Assembly (NCBI GenBank): GCA_944323935.1
Contig: CALUUJ010000010.1
Coordinates: forward strand, 1 to 64,000
Direction of reading: 5' to 3'
Source: Candidatus Gastranaerophilales bacterium
GTDB lineage: Bacteria; Cyanobacteriota; Vampirovibrionia; Gastranaerophilales; Gastranaerophilaceae
DNA length: 64,000 nucleotides
Numbering within the stretch: the stretch's first letter is position 1; every line of letters begins with the position of its first letter. Under the pieces are notes generated by a model that was given only the letters and a program-made list of their open reading frames with translations, was not told where the DNA came from and did not search any database. Both the position numbers and the translations under genes were made by a program. Below, piece by piece: positions 33,179 through 42,371 of the stretch.

Positions 33179-35077
33179 TTAAACTTTTCCTGTATTGCTT
33201 TGTCGAATATAATATGAATTAAAAACATCCACAATCTTTTTCTCTTTTGAAGATAAAGATGTTTTCTTTAAAATATCTGCGAATTGTTTTAAATTTATTG
33301 AAGAAAGAATTTTTCTATCTTTACTTTTTAGTACCATTTGATATTCGCTTATAAGAACATCTGTAATTAGGTCACAAGGTAAATTTAGAAAATAATCAAT
33401 AATTTTGCCATCAAAATGTTTATTCTTACCTTCTATCATAATATCTAATGCATCAGACATAGGCATTCTGTCACGATAGTGACGAACAGAAGTAATTGCG
33501 TCAAAAACATCGCTGACAGCAAGAATTCTTCCTCCAAATGGAATTTCTTCTCCTTTTAGACCTCTAAAATAACCGCTTCCATCATATTTTTCATGGTGTG
33601 ATGCCGCTATTTCTGCTATCTCAGAGAACGAAGAATTCATATTTGTCTTGCATAAAATATCATAAGTGATTTTTACGTGTTCTTTAATATGTTCATATTC
33701 ATCTTTTGTTAAAGTACCTTTTTTTTGTAATACGGCATCTTTTATTCCAATTTTACCTATATCATGGAGCATAGCTGCTTTGGATATAATTTCTGTAATA
33801 TCTTTATTTAATCCGATTTGTTTTGCAATTAATTCTGAATATAATTTAACTCTATTCGAGTGACCAAGAGTTATCTTATCTCTTGCATCTATTGAAGCTG
33901 CCAATGTATCAATAAAACCTGCAAATAATTGTTGCTGTTCTTCCAGCATTTTTTGCTGAATACTAAAAAGAAGATTATTTTCAATTGCAATACCGGCATT
34001 AGTGCCTATTGCCAGTAATATATCTTCGTCGGCATCTGTGAAATCACCGTCTTTTTTGTTTAACACTTGAAATACACCAATTATTTCAAATTTAATATTT
34101 CTCATTGGCATGCATAATAAATTATATGTTTTATAACCGGTATGCTTATCAATTTCCTTATTAAAACGAATATCATTATAGGCATCTTTAATTTTAATAG
34201 TTTCACCGGTGTTAACAACATAGCCGGCAAATCCTTTGTCAGCAGAAAAACGAATTTCTTCACTTTCCATTCCAAGTGCTACTTTAGACCATAGTTCATT
34301 TTTATCTTTATCATATAGAAAAACAGTACATCTGTCTGCATTTAAAACAAGTCTTGTTTGTTCTGCTATGGTAATTAAAAGTTTATCCAAATTAGCTTCA
34401 GCATTTACAGTTCTTGCTATTTTGGATAAAGCTAATAATAATGTAGTATTTTGTTCTGAATCTTTATTTTTTGAGTCCTTTGCTTTAAACGATGATTTTA
34501 TTCCCGAATTAGTATTTATGAAATTTTCAGATATTTTAATTAAGCGAGTATAGATATTTTTGTATCCGAAAGAATGGGCCAGATGAATTGATTTTTCAAG
34601 ATAGTCATAAGCCATTTTTGTGTTTTGTAATCTAATATATGTTAAAGCTAATAATTCAAATATTTTAACTTTCAATAGCGGGAATTCATCAATTGAATTT
34701 GAAGCATATGTCAAATAAAAAAGAGCTTCATTAAATTTATTTTCAATAAAATATATTTGTCCAAAAGCAAATTTGTTAATGGCAAGTATTGATTTCTGAT
34801 TTGTACTTTCAGCCAAAAACTTTGAATCTTCTAACAAAAGTAAGGATTTATAATAACTTTCTTCTTTATCTATATATTTAATAAGACCTGTTAAAGATAG
34901 ACAAACGGATACCTTGGCTATATCTTTATGTGCAAGAAATATTTTATGGGCCAAAGATAAATTTGTAACTGCATTCTTATAATTTTCTGCAGCATATAAT
35001 TCTATTGCCTCATTCAGTAAGCAATCTGCATTTTCTAGGGTTTCACTGAACAAACTACCATTATGCTTTCCAGGCAT
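33179..35077 (-). CDS. TPR-like - GAF - HD-GYP signalling protein
   Basis: About 632 aa. The frame is open from a TTG at 35113, but the ATG at 35077 has AAGGAT just upstream and gives MPGKHNGSLFSETLENADCL. The N-terminal 200 residues are helical repeats (TPR-like). A GAF domain follows (LDKLLITIAEQTRLVLNADRCTVFL, near 225). The HD-GYP domain is intact: MLHDIGKIGI (HD near 438-439), a following conserved His, ASHHEKYDGSGYFRGL (GYF for GYP) and VSDVFDAITSVRHYRDRM. It should hydrolyse c-di-GMP. Coupled to the response regulator 10 bp downstream. Confidence 0.9.
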   Translation of the reverse strand: MPGKHNGSLFSETLENADCLLNEAIELYAAENYKNAVTNLSLAHKIFLAHKDIAKVSVCLSLTGLIKYIDKEESYYKSLLLLEDSKFLAESTNQKSILAINKFAFGQIYFIENKFNEALFYLTYASNSIDEFPLLKVKIFELLALTYIRLQNTKMAYDYLEKSIHLAHSFGYKNIYTRLIKISENFINTNSGIKSSFKAKDSKNKDSEQNTTLLLALSKIARTVNAEANLDKLLITIAEQTRLVLNADRCTVFLYDKDKNELWSKVALGMESEEIRFSADKGFAGYVVNTGETIKIKDAYNDIRFNKEIDKHTGYKTYNLLCMPMRNIKFEIIGVFQVLNKKDGDFTDADEDILLAIGTNAGIAIENNLLFSIQQKMLEEQQQLFAGFIDTLAASIDARDKITLGHSNRVKLYSELIAKQIGLNKDITEIISKAAMLHDIGKIGIKDAVLQKKGTLTKDEYEHIKEHVKITYDILCKTNMNSSFSEIAEIAASHHEKYDGSGYFRGLKGEEIPFGGRILAVSDVFDAITSVRHYRDRMPMSDALDIMIEGKNKHFDGKIIDYFLNLPCDLITDVLISEYQMVLKSKDRKILSSINLKQFADILKKTSLSSKEKKIVDVFNSYYIRQSNTGKV

Positions 35078-35150
35078 ATACATCCTTAACAAACTTCTTG
35101 TTTCATTATACAATATATTTTATGGATTTGATACAAGAGATTAAAAAATT

Positions 35151-35843
35151 ATGAAAAAAGTTAGTATTATTATTCCCGTTTATAACGAAAAAGACACTAT
35201 AAAAGAACTTTTGGAAAAAGTAAAATTTGCAAAATTTTCAGATTTAGAAAAAGAAATAATTATTGTAGATGACTGTTCAAATGATGGGACTACAGATGTT
35301 TTAAGAGAATTAAGAAAAGAATATAAAGTCTTGTTTCATGAAAAGAATCAAGGAAAAGGTGCTGCAATAAGAACAGCTGTAAAAGAAGCAACTGGTGATT
35401 TTGTTGTAATTCAGGATGCTGATTTGGAGTATCTTCCTGATGATTATGATAAACTTTTGCCTTTATTGATAAATGATGAAGCGGATGTTGTATATGGTTC
35501 ACGTTTTAAAAATCAAGCAAATTTAAAAAATTTCATATTAAAAAATAAAATAGCCAATAAATTTTTAACGTTATTAACAAATATTTTATATGGCGCTGAA
35601 ATAACTGATATGGAAACATGCTACAAAGCATTTAAAAGAGAGCTAATTCAAAGTATCACGATAAAGTCTAATCGTTTTGATTTTGAACCGGAAATAACAG
35701 CAAAAATCATGAAAAAGAAAATAAGATTGAAGGAAGTTCCAATTTCTTATTTTGGCAGAGGACATGAAGAAGGGAAAAAAATAAACTGGAAGGATGGCAT
35801 TCACGCTATTTTAACATTAATAAAATATCGCTTTATTGATTAA
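35151..35843 (+). CDS. Glycosyltransferase family 2, DPM1/polyprenyl-phosphate type
   Basis: A 230-aa cytosolic enzyme, MKKVSIIIPVYNEKDTIKEL, with EIIIVDDCSNDGTTDVL and the metal-binding DAD in VVIQDADLEYLPDDY (near residue 88). The Q-rich GRGHEEGKKINWKDG at the end is typical of dolichol/undecaprenyl-phosphate sugar transferases. It has no C-terminal membrane helices. It likely loads a sugar on undecaprenyl phosphate, which could feed a GT-C enzyme such as the one at 12246. Confidence 0.9.
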   Translation: MKKVSIIIPVYNEKDTIKELLEKVKFAKFSDLEKEIIIVDDCSNDGTTDVLRELRKEYKVLFHEKNQGKGAAIRTAVKEATGDFVVIQDADLEYLPDDYDKLLPLLINDEADVVYGSRFKNQANLKNFILKNKIANKFLTLLTNILYGAEITDMETCYKAFKRELIQSITIKSNRFDFEPEITAKIMKKKIRLKEVPISYFGRGHEEGKKINWKDGIHAILTLIKYRFID

Positions 35844-35923
35844 GCTTAAATAATGTTAAAATTTTTATCAATTCTAATTTTTAGTGGACAATAAAAATTT
35901 TCAGGAGATTTCATACTATTGCT

Positions 35924-36460
35924 ATGCGAGTCGGAATGCCTAAAATAAATCAACACATTGCAACTTCATTAGAAAAATTTTCGCAAAAAGGCGGAGAAAA
36001 AGTTTCTAACTATGTTAATGCTGCAGGAAAGGCTGTTATAGCTCCTCTTGTTATTATGAATAATCCGTTTACCAAAGAAAATGAAGATAATAAAAAATGG
36101 GCAGCTGTAAAACAGCCTGTTGAAGCAGTTATAACAATTGTAATGCAATTAGCAAGTTTGGCTCTTCTGTATAAAGGTGTTGATTCATTAATAAAAAAAG
36201 GAAAAATAAACTTCAAATATGTTGAAAATGCTACTAAAGATGTATCTAAAATACCTAAAAAGATTTTAAATGCTTGTAATAATGATTATGATAAAGCATT
36301 AAAAATGTATAGAGAGCAATATAATGAAATATTCAAAGACAGAATTGGTGCAGTGGTTTCTGCGATTGCTTATTTACCAGTACTTGCATTATCAAATAAA
36401 ATTTATCCTAAAATAGCTCAGAAATTGGTAAACAAAAATGAAAACAACTCTTCTAAATAA
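35924..36460 (+). CDS. Hydrophobic protein of unknown function, pair member 1
   Basis: A 178-aa protein starting MRVGMPKINQHIATSLEKF. Two hydrophobic stretches (AVITIVMQLASLALLYKGV near 70-90, and GAVVSAIAYLPVLALS near 145-160) suggest membrane insertion or an amphipathic fold. AGGAGA lies 15 bp before the ATG, farther than usual. It overlaps the next gene by 23 bp, and the two share similar layout (N-terminal polar helix, 'AP/TL V..N', 'A.MQ.' helix), so they may be distant paralogues. Family unknown. Confidence 0.6.
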   Translation: MRVGMPKINQHIATSLEKFSQKGGEKVSNYVNAAGKAVIAPLVIMNNPFTKENEDNKKWAAVKQPVEAVITIVMQLASLALLYKGVDSLIKKGKINFKYVENATKDVSKIPKKILNACNNDYDKALKMYREQYNEIFKDRIGAVVSAIAYLPVLALSNKIYPKIAQKLVNKNENNSSK

Positions 36461-36983
36461 AATTACCAATTCTGAATTGGTAAATAAACATATTCATAAA
36501 GCAATAAAAGATGATACTTTTGCAGCAAAAACCTTAGTAACATTAAATGTAGCGAAAGATGTATTCGCCTATGGTGCAAGATTTGCGACAACAATGAATA
36601 ATAAAGAAATTCCTGAGGAAAAACGCCCCTTTGTTGCTTCAATGGATTTAATGTCAGGTGTTGTTACTGCTGCAATGCAAATAGGAGTTGGTTATAGTTT
36701 GGCAAATCCTAAAATACAAAATAAGATATGGGATAAGCTATTCAAAAATTGTCAATTCGACAATATAGTTGCGGCAAAAAAAGGATTTAGCCAGATTTTG
36801 GCATTATTAGGGTCTACAATACTTGCTGAGAGGATTCTTGTACCTTTAATTGCAACTCCGGCTGCGGAAAAATTTGAGAATAAATTCTTTCATCATAAAA
36901 CGAAAGCAGACTATCAGCACTCTTTAAGTCAAATCACATTTGCAGATTTTGAAAAAGATATAGCAAATGGTATTGATGCATAA
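36438..36983 (+). CDS. Hydrophobic protein of unknown function, pair member 2
   Basis: A 181-aa protein starting MKTTLLNKITNSELVNKHIH. Hydrophobic helices near residues 70-90 (DLMSGVVTAAMQIGVGYSLA) and 115-140 (GFSQILALLGSTILAERILVPLI). It overlaps pair member 1 by 23 bp. There is no signal peptide. I see no catalytic motif. The overlapping pair likely forms a complex in or on the membrane, but this is inference. Confidence 0.6.
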   Translation: MKTTLLNKITNSELVNKHIHKAIKDDTFAAKTLVTLNVAKDVFAYGARFATTMNNKEIPEEKRPFVASMDLMSGVVTAAMQIGVGYSLANPKIQNKIWDKLFKNCQFDNIVAAKKGFSQILALLGSTILAERILVPLIATPAAEKFENKFFHHKTKADYQHSLSQITFADFEKDIANGIDA

Positions 36984-37005
36984 ATATATATTTTTCAATT
37001 ATAAT

Positions 37006-38610
37006 TTAATCTTTTTTCAGACTTAATTTTGCTTTTTCTATTGCATCAATTTCAGAAAAGAATATACTATCTTCACCTATTTGAGAAATTATGTTATGTT
37101 CTTTTAACTGCCTTAAAACATCTTGGTTGTCAATTACTATAAAAATTTTAATATCTTGTGACTGAAGTCTTATTATAATATCTTCGAGTGCAAATATGGC
37201 AGAGATATCCAACAAACTGCCGGAGGAATAATCTAATATTAAATATTTTGTACCCCATAATTCTTCAAATTGTGAAACTAATTGTGTTGCAGACCCGAAG
37301 AAAAATTGACCGTCTATATGGACTATACGAATTTTATGTTTAAATGTTTTATCAATACTTTTTTCTAATTCAATTATATCTTCATTATGTACTGCTTTAT
37401 GAATAAGTTTTGTATTATCTGCCATTTTTTTTGCATATAAAACTGCGGCCCCTGTTATACCTGCTCCTACAGCAACTATTAAATTGTAAAATACAGTTAG
37501 AATAAATACTAACCATAAAACGTATAAATCATCTTTGGGGGCATATTTTAATACTTTCAATAATTTTACATCAATTATGTCATACCCTATTTTTATTAGT
37601 ATTGCAGATAAAACAGGTAATGGTATTTCTGCAACAAAACCTGATAATTTGAATAAAAGAATTATTAATATTATTGGACATATTATTGCAGATATTTTTG
37701 TTGTTGCACCGGAATTGATTGCTGCAACTGTTCTCATTGTAGCGGCTGATCCAGGCAGAGAGCCTGTCATCGCACAGAACATATTTCCTATACCTTGACC
37801 TATAAGCATTCTTTTTAATGATGTTTTATTTTTTGTTAAAGAATCAGAAACCAAAACAGTTAATAAACTTTCTGCAGAAAAAACAATTGCTAATATTATT
37901 GCATAATGCATATAAGTAATAATATCGTGCAGATTGTATTTTGGAATATTCAAACTTGGCAGTGCAACTGATATATGAGAAATTTTTTCAACATTAAGAC
38001 CTAATTTTATGGATATAAATGTTCCAATAACAAGAGCTATTGCCTGAGAAGGGATTATTTTATTAAATCTCTTTGGAATAGCAAATACAATTATAAGGGT
38101 TAATAAACCTAACAATAATGCATGGTAATTTATAAAATGAATATTTTTAAATAAAGCAGTGATGCTTGTGATTGTGTTAGACATAACAGGACATCCAAGT
38201 AATGGATTTAGCTGCATTATAATAATGATTACTCCGATACCGTTCAAGAAGCCTGAAATTACAGGATATGGAATATATTTTATAACAGAAGGAAAAGCGG
38301 TAAGTGATAGAAGAATCTGAATTATACCGGCGAGTAATATAATCATAAGTACAGACGGGATATCAGCATTTAATGCATGCATAACAGAGGCTACAACTAT
38401 TGCGACAGGTCCGGTAATTCCTGATATTAAAGGAGCTCTGCCTCCAATTATTGCAGAAATGAAACATAATATAATTGCACCCCATAAACCTGCTAAAGCA
38501 CCAACACCGGTTGCAACGCCGAATGCCAATGCCTGTGGAAGTGCTATGATTGAGGCGTTTAATCCGCCTAAAAAATCGCCAAGTAAAATTTTTAAACCGC
38601 TTATTTTCAT
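37006..38610 (-). CDS. SulP family anion transporter with STAS domain
   Basis: About 534 aa from the ATG at 38610 (MKISGLKILLGDFLGGLNAS); a longer frame to 38727 is open but begins with unrelated sequence. The transporter core has SIIALPQALAFGVATGVGALAGLW (near residues 19-42) and PVAIVVASVMHAL. A C-terminal STAS domain (about 415-530) contains KIRIVHIDGQFFFGSATQLV and LILDYSSGSLLDISAIFALE. SulP proteins carry sulfate, bicarbonate or other anions; the substrate is unknown. No clear ribosome site was found for the chosen start. Confidence 0.9.
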   Translation of the reverse strand: MKISGLKILLGDFLGGLNASIIALPQALAFGVATGVGALAGLWGAIILCFISAIIGGRAPLISGITGPVAIVVASVMHALNADIPSVLMIILLAGIIQILLSLTAFPSVIKYIPYPVISGFLNGIGVIIIIMQLNPLLGCPVMSNTITSITALFKNIHFINYHALLLGLLTLIIVFAIPKRFNKIIPSQAIALVIGTFISIKLGLNVEKISHISVALPSLNIPKYNLHDIITYMHYAIILAIVFSAESLLTVLVSDSLTKNKTSLKRMLIGQGIGNMFCAMTGSLPGSAATMRTVAAINSGATTKISAIICPIILIILLFKLSGFVAEIPLPVLSAILIKIGYDIIDVKLLKVLKYAPKDDLYVLWLVFILTVFYNLIVAVGAGITGAAVLYAKKMADNTKLIHKAVHNEDIIELEKSIDKTFKHKIRIVHIDGQFFFGSATQLVSQFEELWGTKYLILDYSSGSLLDISAIFALEDIIIRLQSQDIKIFIVIDNQDVLRQLKEHNIISQIGEDSIFFSEIDAIEKAKLSLKKD

Positions 38611-38718
38611 AAAAAGAATATTATCATAATAAAAACTTTCAAAAAAGGCTATTTTTATATAGAAAAAATTTCTTACTCCTGCTTTGTTCTCCAAAGGGCT
38701 ACATACAATTATCTGCGT

Positions 38719-38958
38719 ATGTTTCAAAATAATAATATGATTAGTGAAGAATATAAATTAAAAAAGTTCGGGAAGAACATAGCAAAATATAGAAAATTAA
38801 AACATTTATCTCAAAATCAGCTTGCTGAGATGTTGGATATTTCTCGTGAACATCTTGCAAAAATCGAAACAGCTAGAAGAGGTGTCAGTCTGGGGCTTCT
38901 TTTTAAGATGTGCGATACTTTAGATGTATCTGAAAAAGATTTGTTTGATTTTCAATAG
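38719..38958 (+). CDS. XRE family DNA-binding protein
   Basis: A 79-aa helix-turn-helix protein (a shorter start at 38737 is possible). The HTH reads FGKNIAKYRKLKHLSQNQLAEMLDISREHLAKIETARRGVS, the Cro/CI pattern with LSQNQLAEM as helix 2 and SREHLAKIE as the recognition helix. Single domain, no sensor region. Divergent from the SulP gene, so it may control it. Confidence 0.88.
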   Translation: MFQNNNMISEEYKLKKFGKNIAKYRKLKHLSQNQLAEMLDISREHLAKIETARRGVSLGLLFKMCDTLDVSEKDLFDFQ

Positions 38959-39099
38959 ATATTTCTACATTATGATAGAAATAAGTTGGAATGACTTTTC
39001 TTTGTGTTTCTCTTTATTTTTTTTAACAATTAATTTGTTTTAGGCAATTTGCGAAGTTTAGATTTTTTATATATCACAAAAGCAACTATGGAGGTAATA

Positions 39100-41559
39100 A
39101 TGCAAGTTATTCAAAATTTAACTAAAAACATAATTGTTACAAATCCAAAAGATAATGTGGGAAAAGATTATAGGAAAACTGTCGAACAAAAAACGTCTTT
39201 TGATAACGATTTCCACAATATTGCATCCAATACTGCTGATTGTTTACGTGGATATTTAGGAATAACACCCCAAATTATAAAAAAAGTTTCACAAGCTATA
39301 ACTCAATCAAATATTGATGAAAAAGCCAGGCAAAAAGTAAATGAAGTAAAACTAACAAAAATGTTTTTAGACTCAGGTTTTTCTTTGCAAGATATTTCAA
39401 AGAATAAAGAGTTGATAAAAAAACTTTCTCGACTTGATTATACAAATGTTGAAGGAAAGTTTAAATATTATCAGGATAATTTAGCAAAACTTTCGGTACA
39501 AAGTGTAAGACTTTCTAATATTGCAATATTTTTAGAAATAGAAGAACTTACTCCTGAAATGTTAAAATCCTTACATGAGATGGCAAAAGTAAAATACAAA
39601 GAAGATTCGGTTTGGAATGGAGCTCAAACACCATCAGATATTTGGGAAACGATTTATTTTGGGCTAAAATCTATTCGTGAATATGATGAGTTTGATTTTA
39701 TGTCAACAGCAAATCAAGTTAATTTCATACGCTTTTTTAAGCATAATTTTAGTGAAAATTATATAAATTCTTTAAATGAAAATGATCCTTTATTAAAACT
39801 TAACCTGATAAATGATATCAAAAGATGTGGTTCAAATGCGGCACTACAATCTGAACTGAAAGCTAGGATGAAAAATCAGCCTGTTAAGTTTATCGAATGT
39901 AGTCAAGATTCTCTTTCTCATTTTGTTGAAAGTGATACTTTCTGTTTTGAAAATCTACAGAATACTATAGGCGATTTAGATTTATCGAAATATGAAAAAG
40001 GTTTACCTCTAAAATATTCTCGTGATAATTTTATTCAAGACTTTAATTCTGCAATTAAAGACTTAAACCCTAATGATAGAAAACAGGTCTTTGATTATTA
40101 TCAATTTAGAATAGATAATGAAAATGATATTGTTAAATTCCCGATACCGAATGATTCTGATATATCTGGGTTTAATGCAAATGTTCAAGCCGCAATAAAG
40201 AAAACCAGTGTTTATGTTAATGATTTTATTATGAATAATGAATTTGTTCTTGATAAAGAAGATAAAGATTTTGAAGAAGTTCTTAATGCATTTATCCGCG
40301 TATTTCCTGAATTTATTTCCGTTGTCGGTAAAATTCAACATAGAGGCGATTCTATTGATAAACATACCCTTGAAGACTTACAACTATGCCTTAAAAATCC
40401 TGAAACAAAAACTTTATCAAAAGAAGAATTCAGAATATTATTTTTATCTGTAATGTTTCATGATATAGCAAAAAGACAGAAAATGGTCGATGAAGGACAT
40501 GCAAAACCTTCTGCTTATTATGCAAAAGAGCTTGTAAAAAAACTTCCGATAAATTCTGATGAAAAGAAAAGGATATATAATATAATTATAAATAGCCATT
40601 GGGTTACAGATGGCACAAATGCAAAAGATTTAGCTGCTTCATATAGATATTTTAATGATTTTAAAATAGCACAAATTATAGCAAAAGCCGATGCAGAATC
40701 AGCCGGTTTTACCTATGCCGCAAATGAATCTACTGTTGATGAAATTAACAGTAATATTGAATTTATAAGAAAAAATGGTATTCCAATCTTTGCTGATAAT
40801 TTACCTGTAGATAAATCAAAATTCCCACAAGATGCTGAAGGGGTGAAATATCTTGATTTTTCGAATCCTGATAAGGATTTATCTGAATTCGGTTTTGCTC
40901 AAGGTACAAAAGTAAACGATTTAAACTTTTTATGCCATAGCTCGCATGGTACTTTAAACGAATTATCAGCAATTTGTGATGATAGTAAAGAAATATGTTT
41001 AAGTTCCAGTCTTCTTAATGTTAATTATGGTTTAAGTACAAACTATAATTCAGGGGTCAGTGTTATTCTTCATTCTTCAAATTCAGATATCGCTCTTGCA
41101 GGAAAGAAAGTAGGAGGTACCGGTGGGCAAAGAGGCCGTGATGCTTTTGAAACTTATATTTTTATGCAAGGAAAAAATGAATCAGAAGCAAAACGAAATA
41201 AAAACTTTAGAACTGAACTTCCGAATTTTATAAAGAAAGAATTAAATTTAACAGATGAAGAATATTATGAATTTTTTAATTTAATAGATAAATTTGAAAA
41301 AAAAGAAGAAATTCCGGATATAAAATTAAAATCAGGTCGTATAATTTCTGCAGAAGAAATAGCAATTGCAATAGATAATATTCATCAATATCTCTTAGAA
41401 GCCAAAAATTCAAGTGATTATATTAATGAAGTTGTTGTTTTTCAACCACAGATAGAAGCTGTTGTAATGCCAAAAGAAAATTTTTTTAATTCTACAATTG
41501 AAACAAACAGTACAAAAAAGACTGCTAAAGAGAAGGACATACCTGTATTATTGGTATAA
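39100..41559 (+). CDS. Large HD-domain protein of unknown function
   Basis: 819 aa from the ATG at 39100, which has a perfect GGAGGT; the frame is open 17 codons upstream without ribosome site. The first 400 residues are helical and unrecognised. A metal-dependent HD domain follows: RILFLSVMFHDIAKRQ (near residue 460), YAKELVKKLP, and INSHWVTDGTN (near 500), then AQIIAKADAESAG with the C-terminal Asp. The remaining 300 residues include SVILHSSNSDIALAGKKVGGTGGQRGRDAFE, unassigned. The HD core suggests phosphohydrolase activity. No signal peptide. Confidence 0.65.
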   Translation: MQVIQNLTKNIIVTNPKDNVGKDYRKTVEQKTSFDNDFHNIASNTADCLRGYLGITPQIIKKVSQAITQSNIDEKARQKVNEVKLTKMFLDSGFSLQDISKNKELIKKLSRLDYTNVEGKFKYYQDNLAKLSVQSVRLSNIAIFLEIEELTPEMLKSLHEMAKVKYKEDSVWNGAQTPSDIWETIYFGLKSIREYDEFDFMSTANQVNFIRFFKHNFSENYINSLNENDPLLKLNLINDIKRCGSNAALQSELKARMKNQPVKFIECSQDSLSHFVESDTFCFENLQNTIGDLDLSKYEKGLPLKYSRDNFIQDFNSAIKDLNPNDRKQVFDYYQFRIDNENDIVKFPIPNDSDISGFNANVQAAIKKTSVYVNDFIMNNEFVLDKEDKDFEEVLNAFIRVFPEFISVVGKIQHRGDSIDKHTLEDLQLCLKNPETKTLSKEEFRILFLSVMFHDIAKRQKMVDEGHAKPSAYYAKELVKKLPINSDEKKRIYNIIINSHWVTDGTNAKDLAASYRYFNDFKIAQIIAKADAESAGFTYAANESTVDEINSNIEFIRKNGIPIFADNLPVDKSKFPQDAEGVKYLDFSNPDKDLSEFGFAQGTKVNDLNFLCHSSHGTLNELSAICDDSKEICLSSSLLNVNYGLSTNYNSGVSVILHSSNSDIALAGKKVGGTGGQRGRDAFETYIFMQGKNESEAKRNKNFRTELPNFIKKELNLTDEEYYEFFNLIDKFEKKEEIPDIKLKSGRIISAEEIAIAIDNIHQYLLEAKNSSDYINEVVVFQPQIEAVVMPKENFFNSTIETNSTKKTAKEKDIPVLLV

Positions 41560-41649
41560 GTTTTTATTTTGATTTCTTTTGTATAATTTAGTTAGCAAAA
41601 AAAAATATGTCTTGATTTTAAATGAACAAGTATAAAGAGAGGTGAGAAA

Positions 41650-42159
41650 ATGATTCAAACTATTCAAATAGGACAACCAATAAAATATGGTATACAAAAT
41701 GTACAACAATCTATGGGTGAAAATACTGCTGTTCCGGCTCAAAATAATATTACGGCACCATATAGTAAAACATACGCGAATGCAACTAGAAGTCTCACTT
41801 TTGCTTCTATGAATATTAACAAGACTCAGAACCTAAGCTTTAAAGGTCAAAAATTGAATGATTTGCCAAAAACTTGGTTCTTTGATGCTGAAAAACAAAC
41901 CATAAAGGATAATTATGGCGTTGATTATGATTTGGATTTGAAAGAACAAACTGCTAAGTCACAACAAAGTAAAAAAGATTTTGAAAATTATAGGAAGACT
42001 GCAAATAAAAATATAATACCATTTTTTCGTTTTATACCGGCAGGGAAATTAGATCCACATAAATCCAGCTGGATGCCGGATGGATATCTCGCAATTAAAA
42101 ATCCTGATGAAATGGAATATTTCAGTTGGCGTGAGTTGGCGGATTCTTTTGAAGACTAA
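41650..42159 (+). CDS. Unknown protein with SFKG motif
   Basis: A 169-aa protein starting MIQTIQIGQPIKYGIQNV, with a strong GAGGTGA ribosome site. The first 70 residues are low in structure and end in NINKTQNLSFKGQKLND; the SFKG motif resembles the SFGK and NFNG motifs at other N-termini in this window. The rest is polar and charged (KTWFFDAEKQTIKDNYGVDY). No known domain. A hairpin with T-run follows at 42210-42238. Confidence 0.6.
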   Translation: MIQTIQIGQPIKYGIQNVQQSMGENTAVPAQNNITAPYSKTYANATRSLTFASMNINKTQNLSFKGQKLNDLPKTWFFDAEKQTIKDNYGVDYDLDLKEQTAKSQQSKKDFENYRKTANKNIIPFFRFIPAGKLDPHKSSWMPDGYLAIKNPDEMEYFSWRELADSFED

Positions 42160-42209
42160 TATATAATAAATAACTTGCAAATTGATAACGGTTAAATTTT
42201 AAATATATA

Positions 42210-42238
42210 AAATTGATAATCGTTATCAATTTGTTTTT
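42210..42238 (+). promoter_or_regulatory. Inverted repeat before nrdD: Fur-box-like operator or terminator
   Basis: AAATTGATAA - TCG - TTATCAATTT (42210-42232) is a perfect 10-3-10 inverted repeat followed by GTTTTTT. Its core TGATAATCGTTATCA (42214-42228) is one mismatch from the Fur-type 7-1-7 box TGATAATnATTATCA. It could equally be an AT-rich intrinsic terminator of the upstream gene. A degenerate half-copy, TTGATAACGGTTAA, lies at 42182-42195. Confidence 0.45.
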
Positions 42239-42371
42239 TGTATATTTACAGACATGCAATTTTGATGTAAAATAATATTGATACAAATTTGAGATTTGGG
42301 AAAGAGTATTAATTAAAAATGCGTTGAGTCAACGTGTTTTAGGGTATGCAAATAATATAGCTGGGGTAGGC

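Noticed and set aside
42319..42358. Mini-ORFs (ATG CGT TGA and ATG CAA ATA ATA TAG) before nrdD as leader peptides
   Set aside because: They are very short, have no good ribosome sites and could arise by chance in AT-rich DNA.
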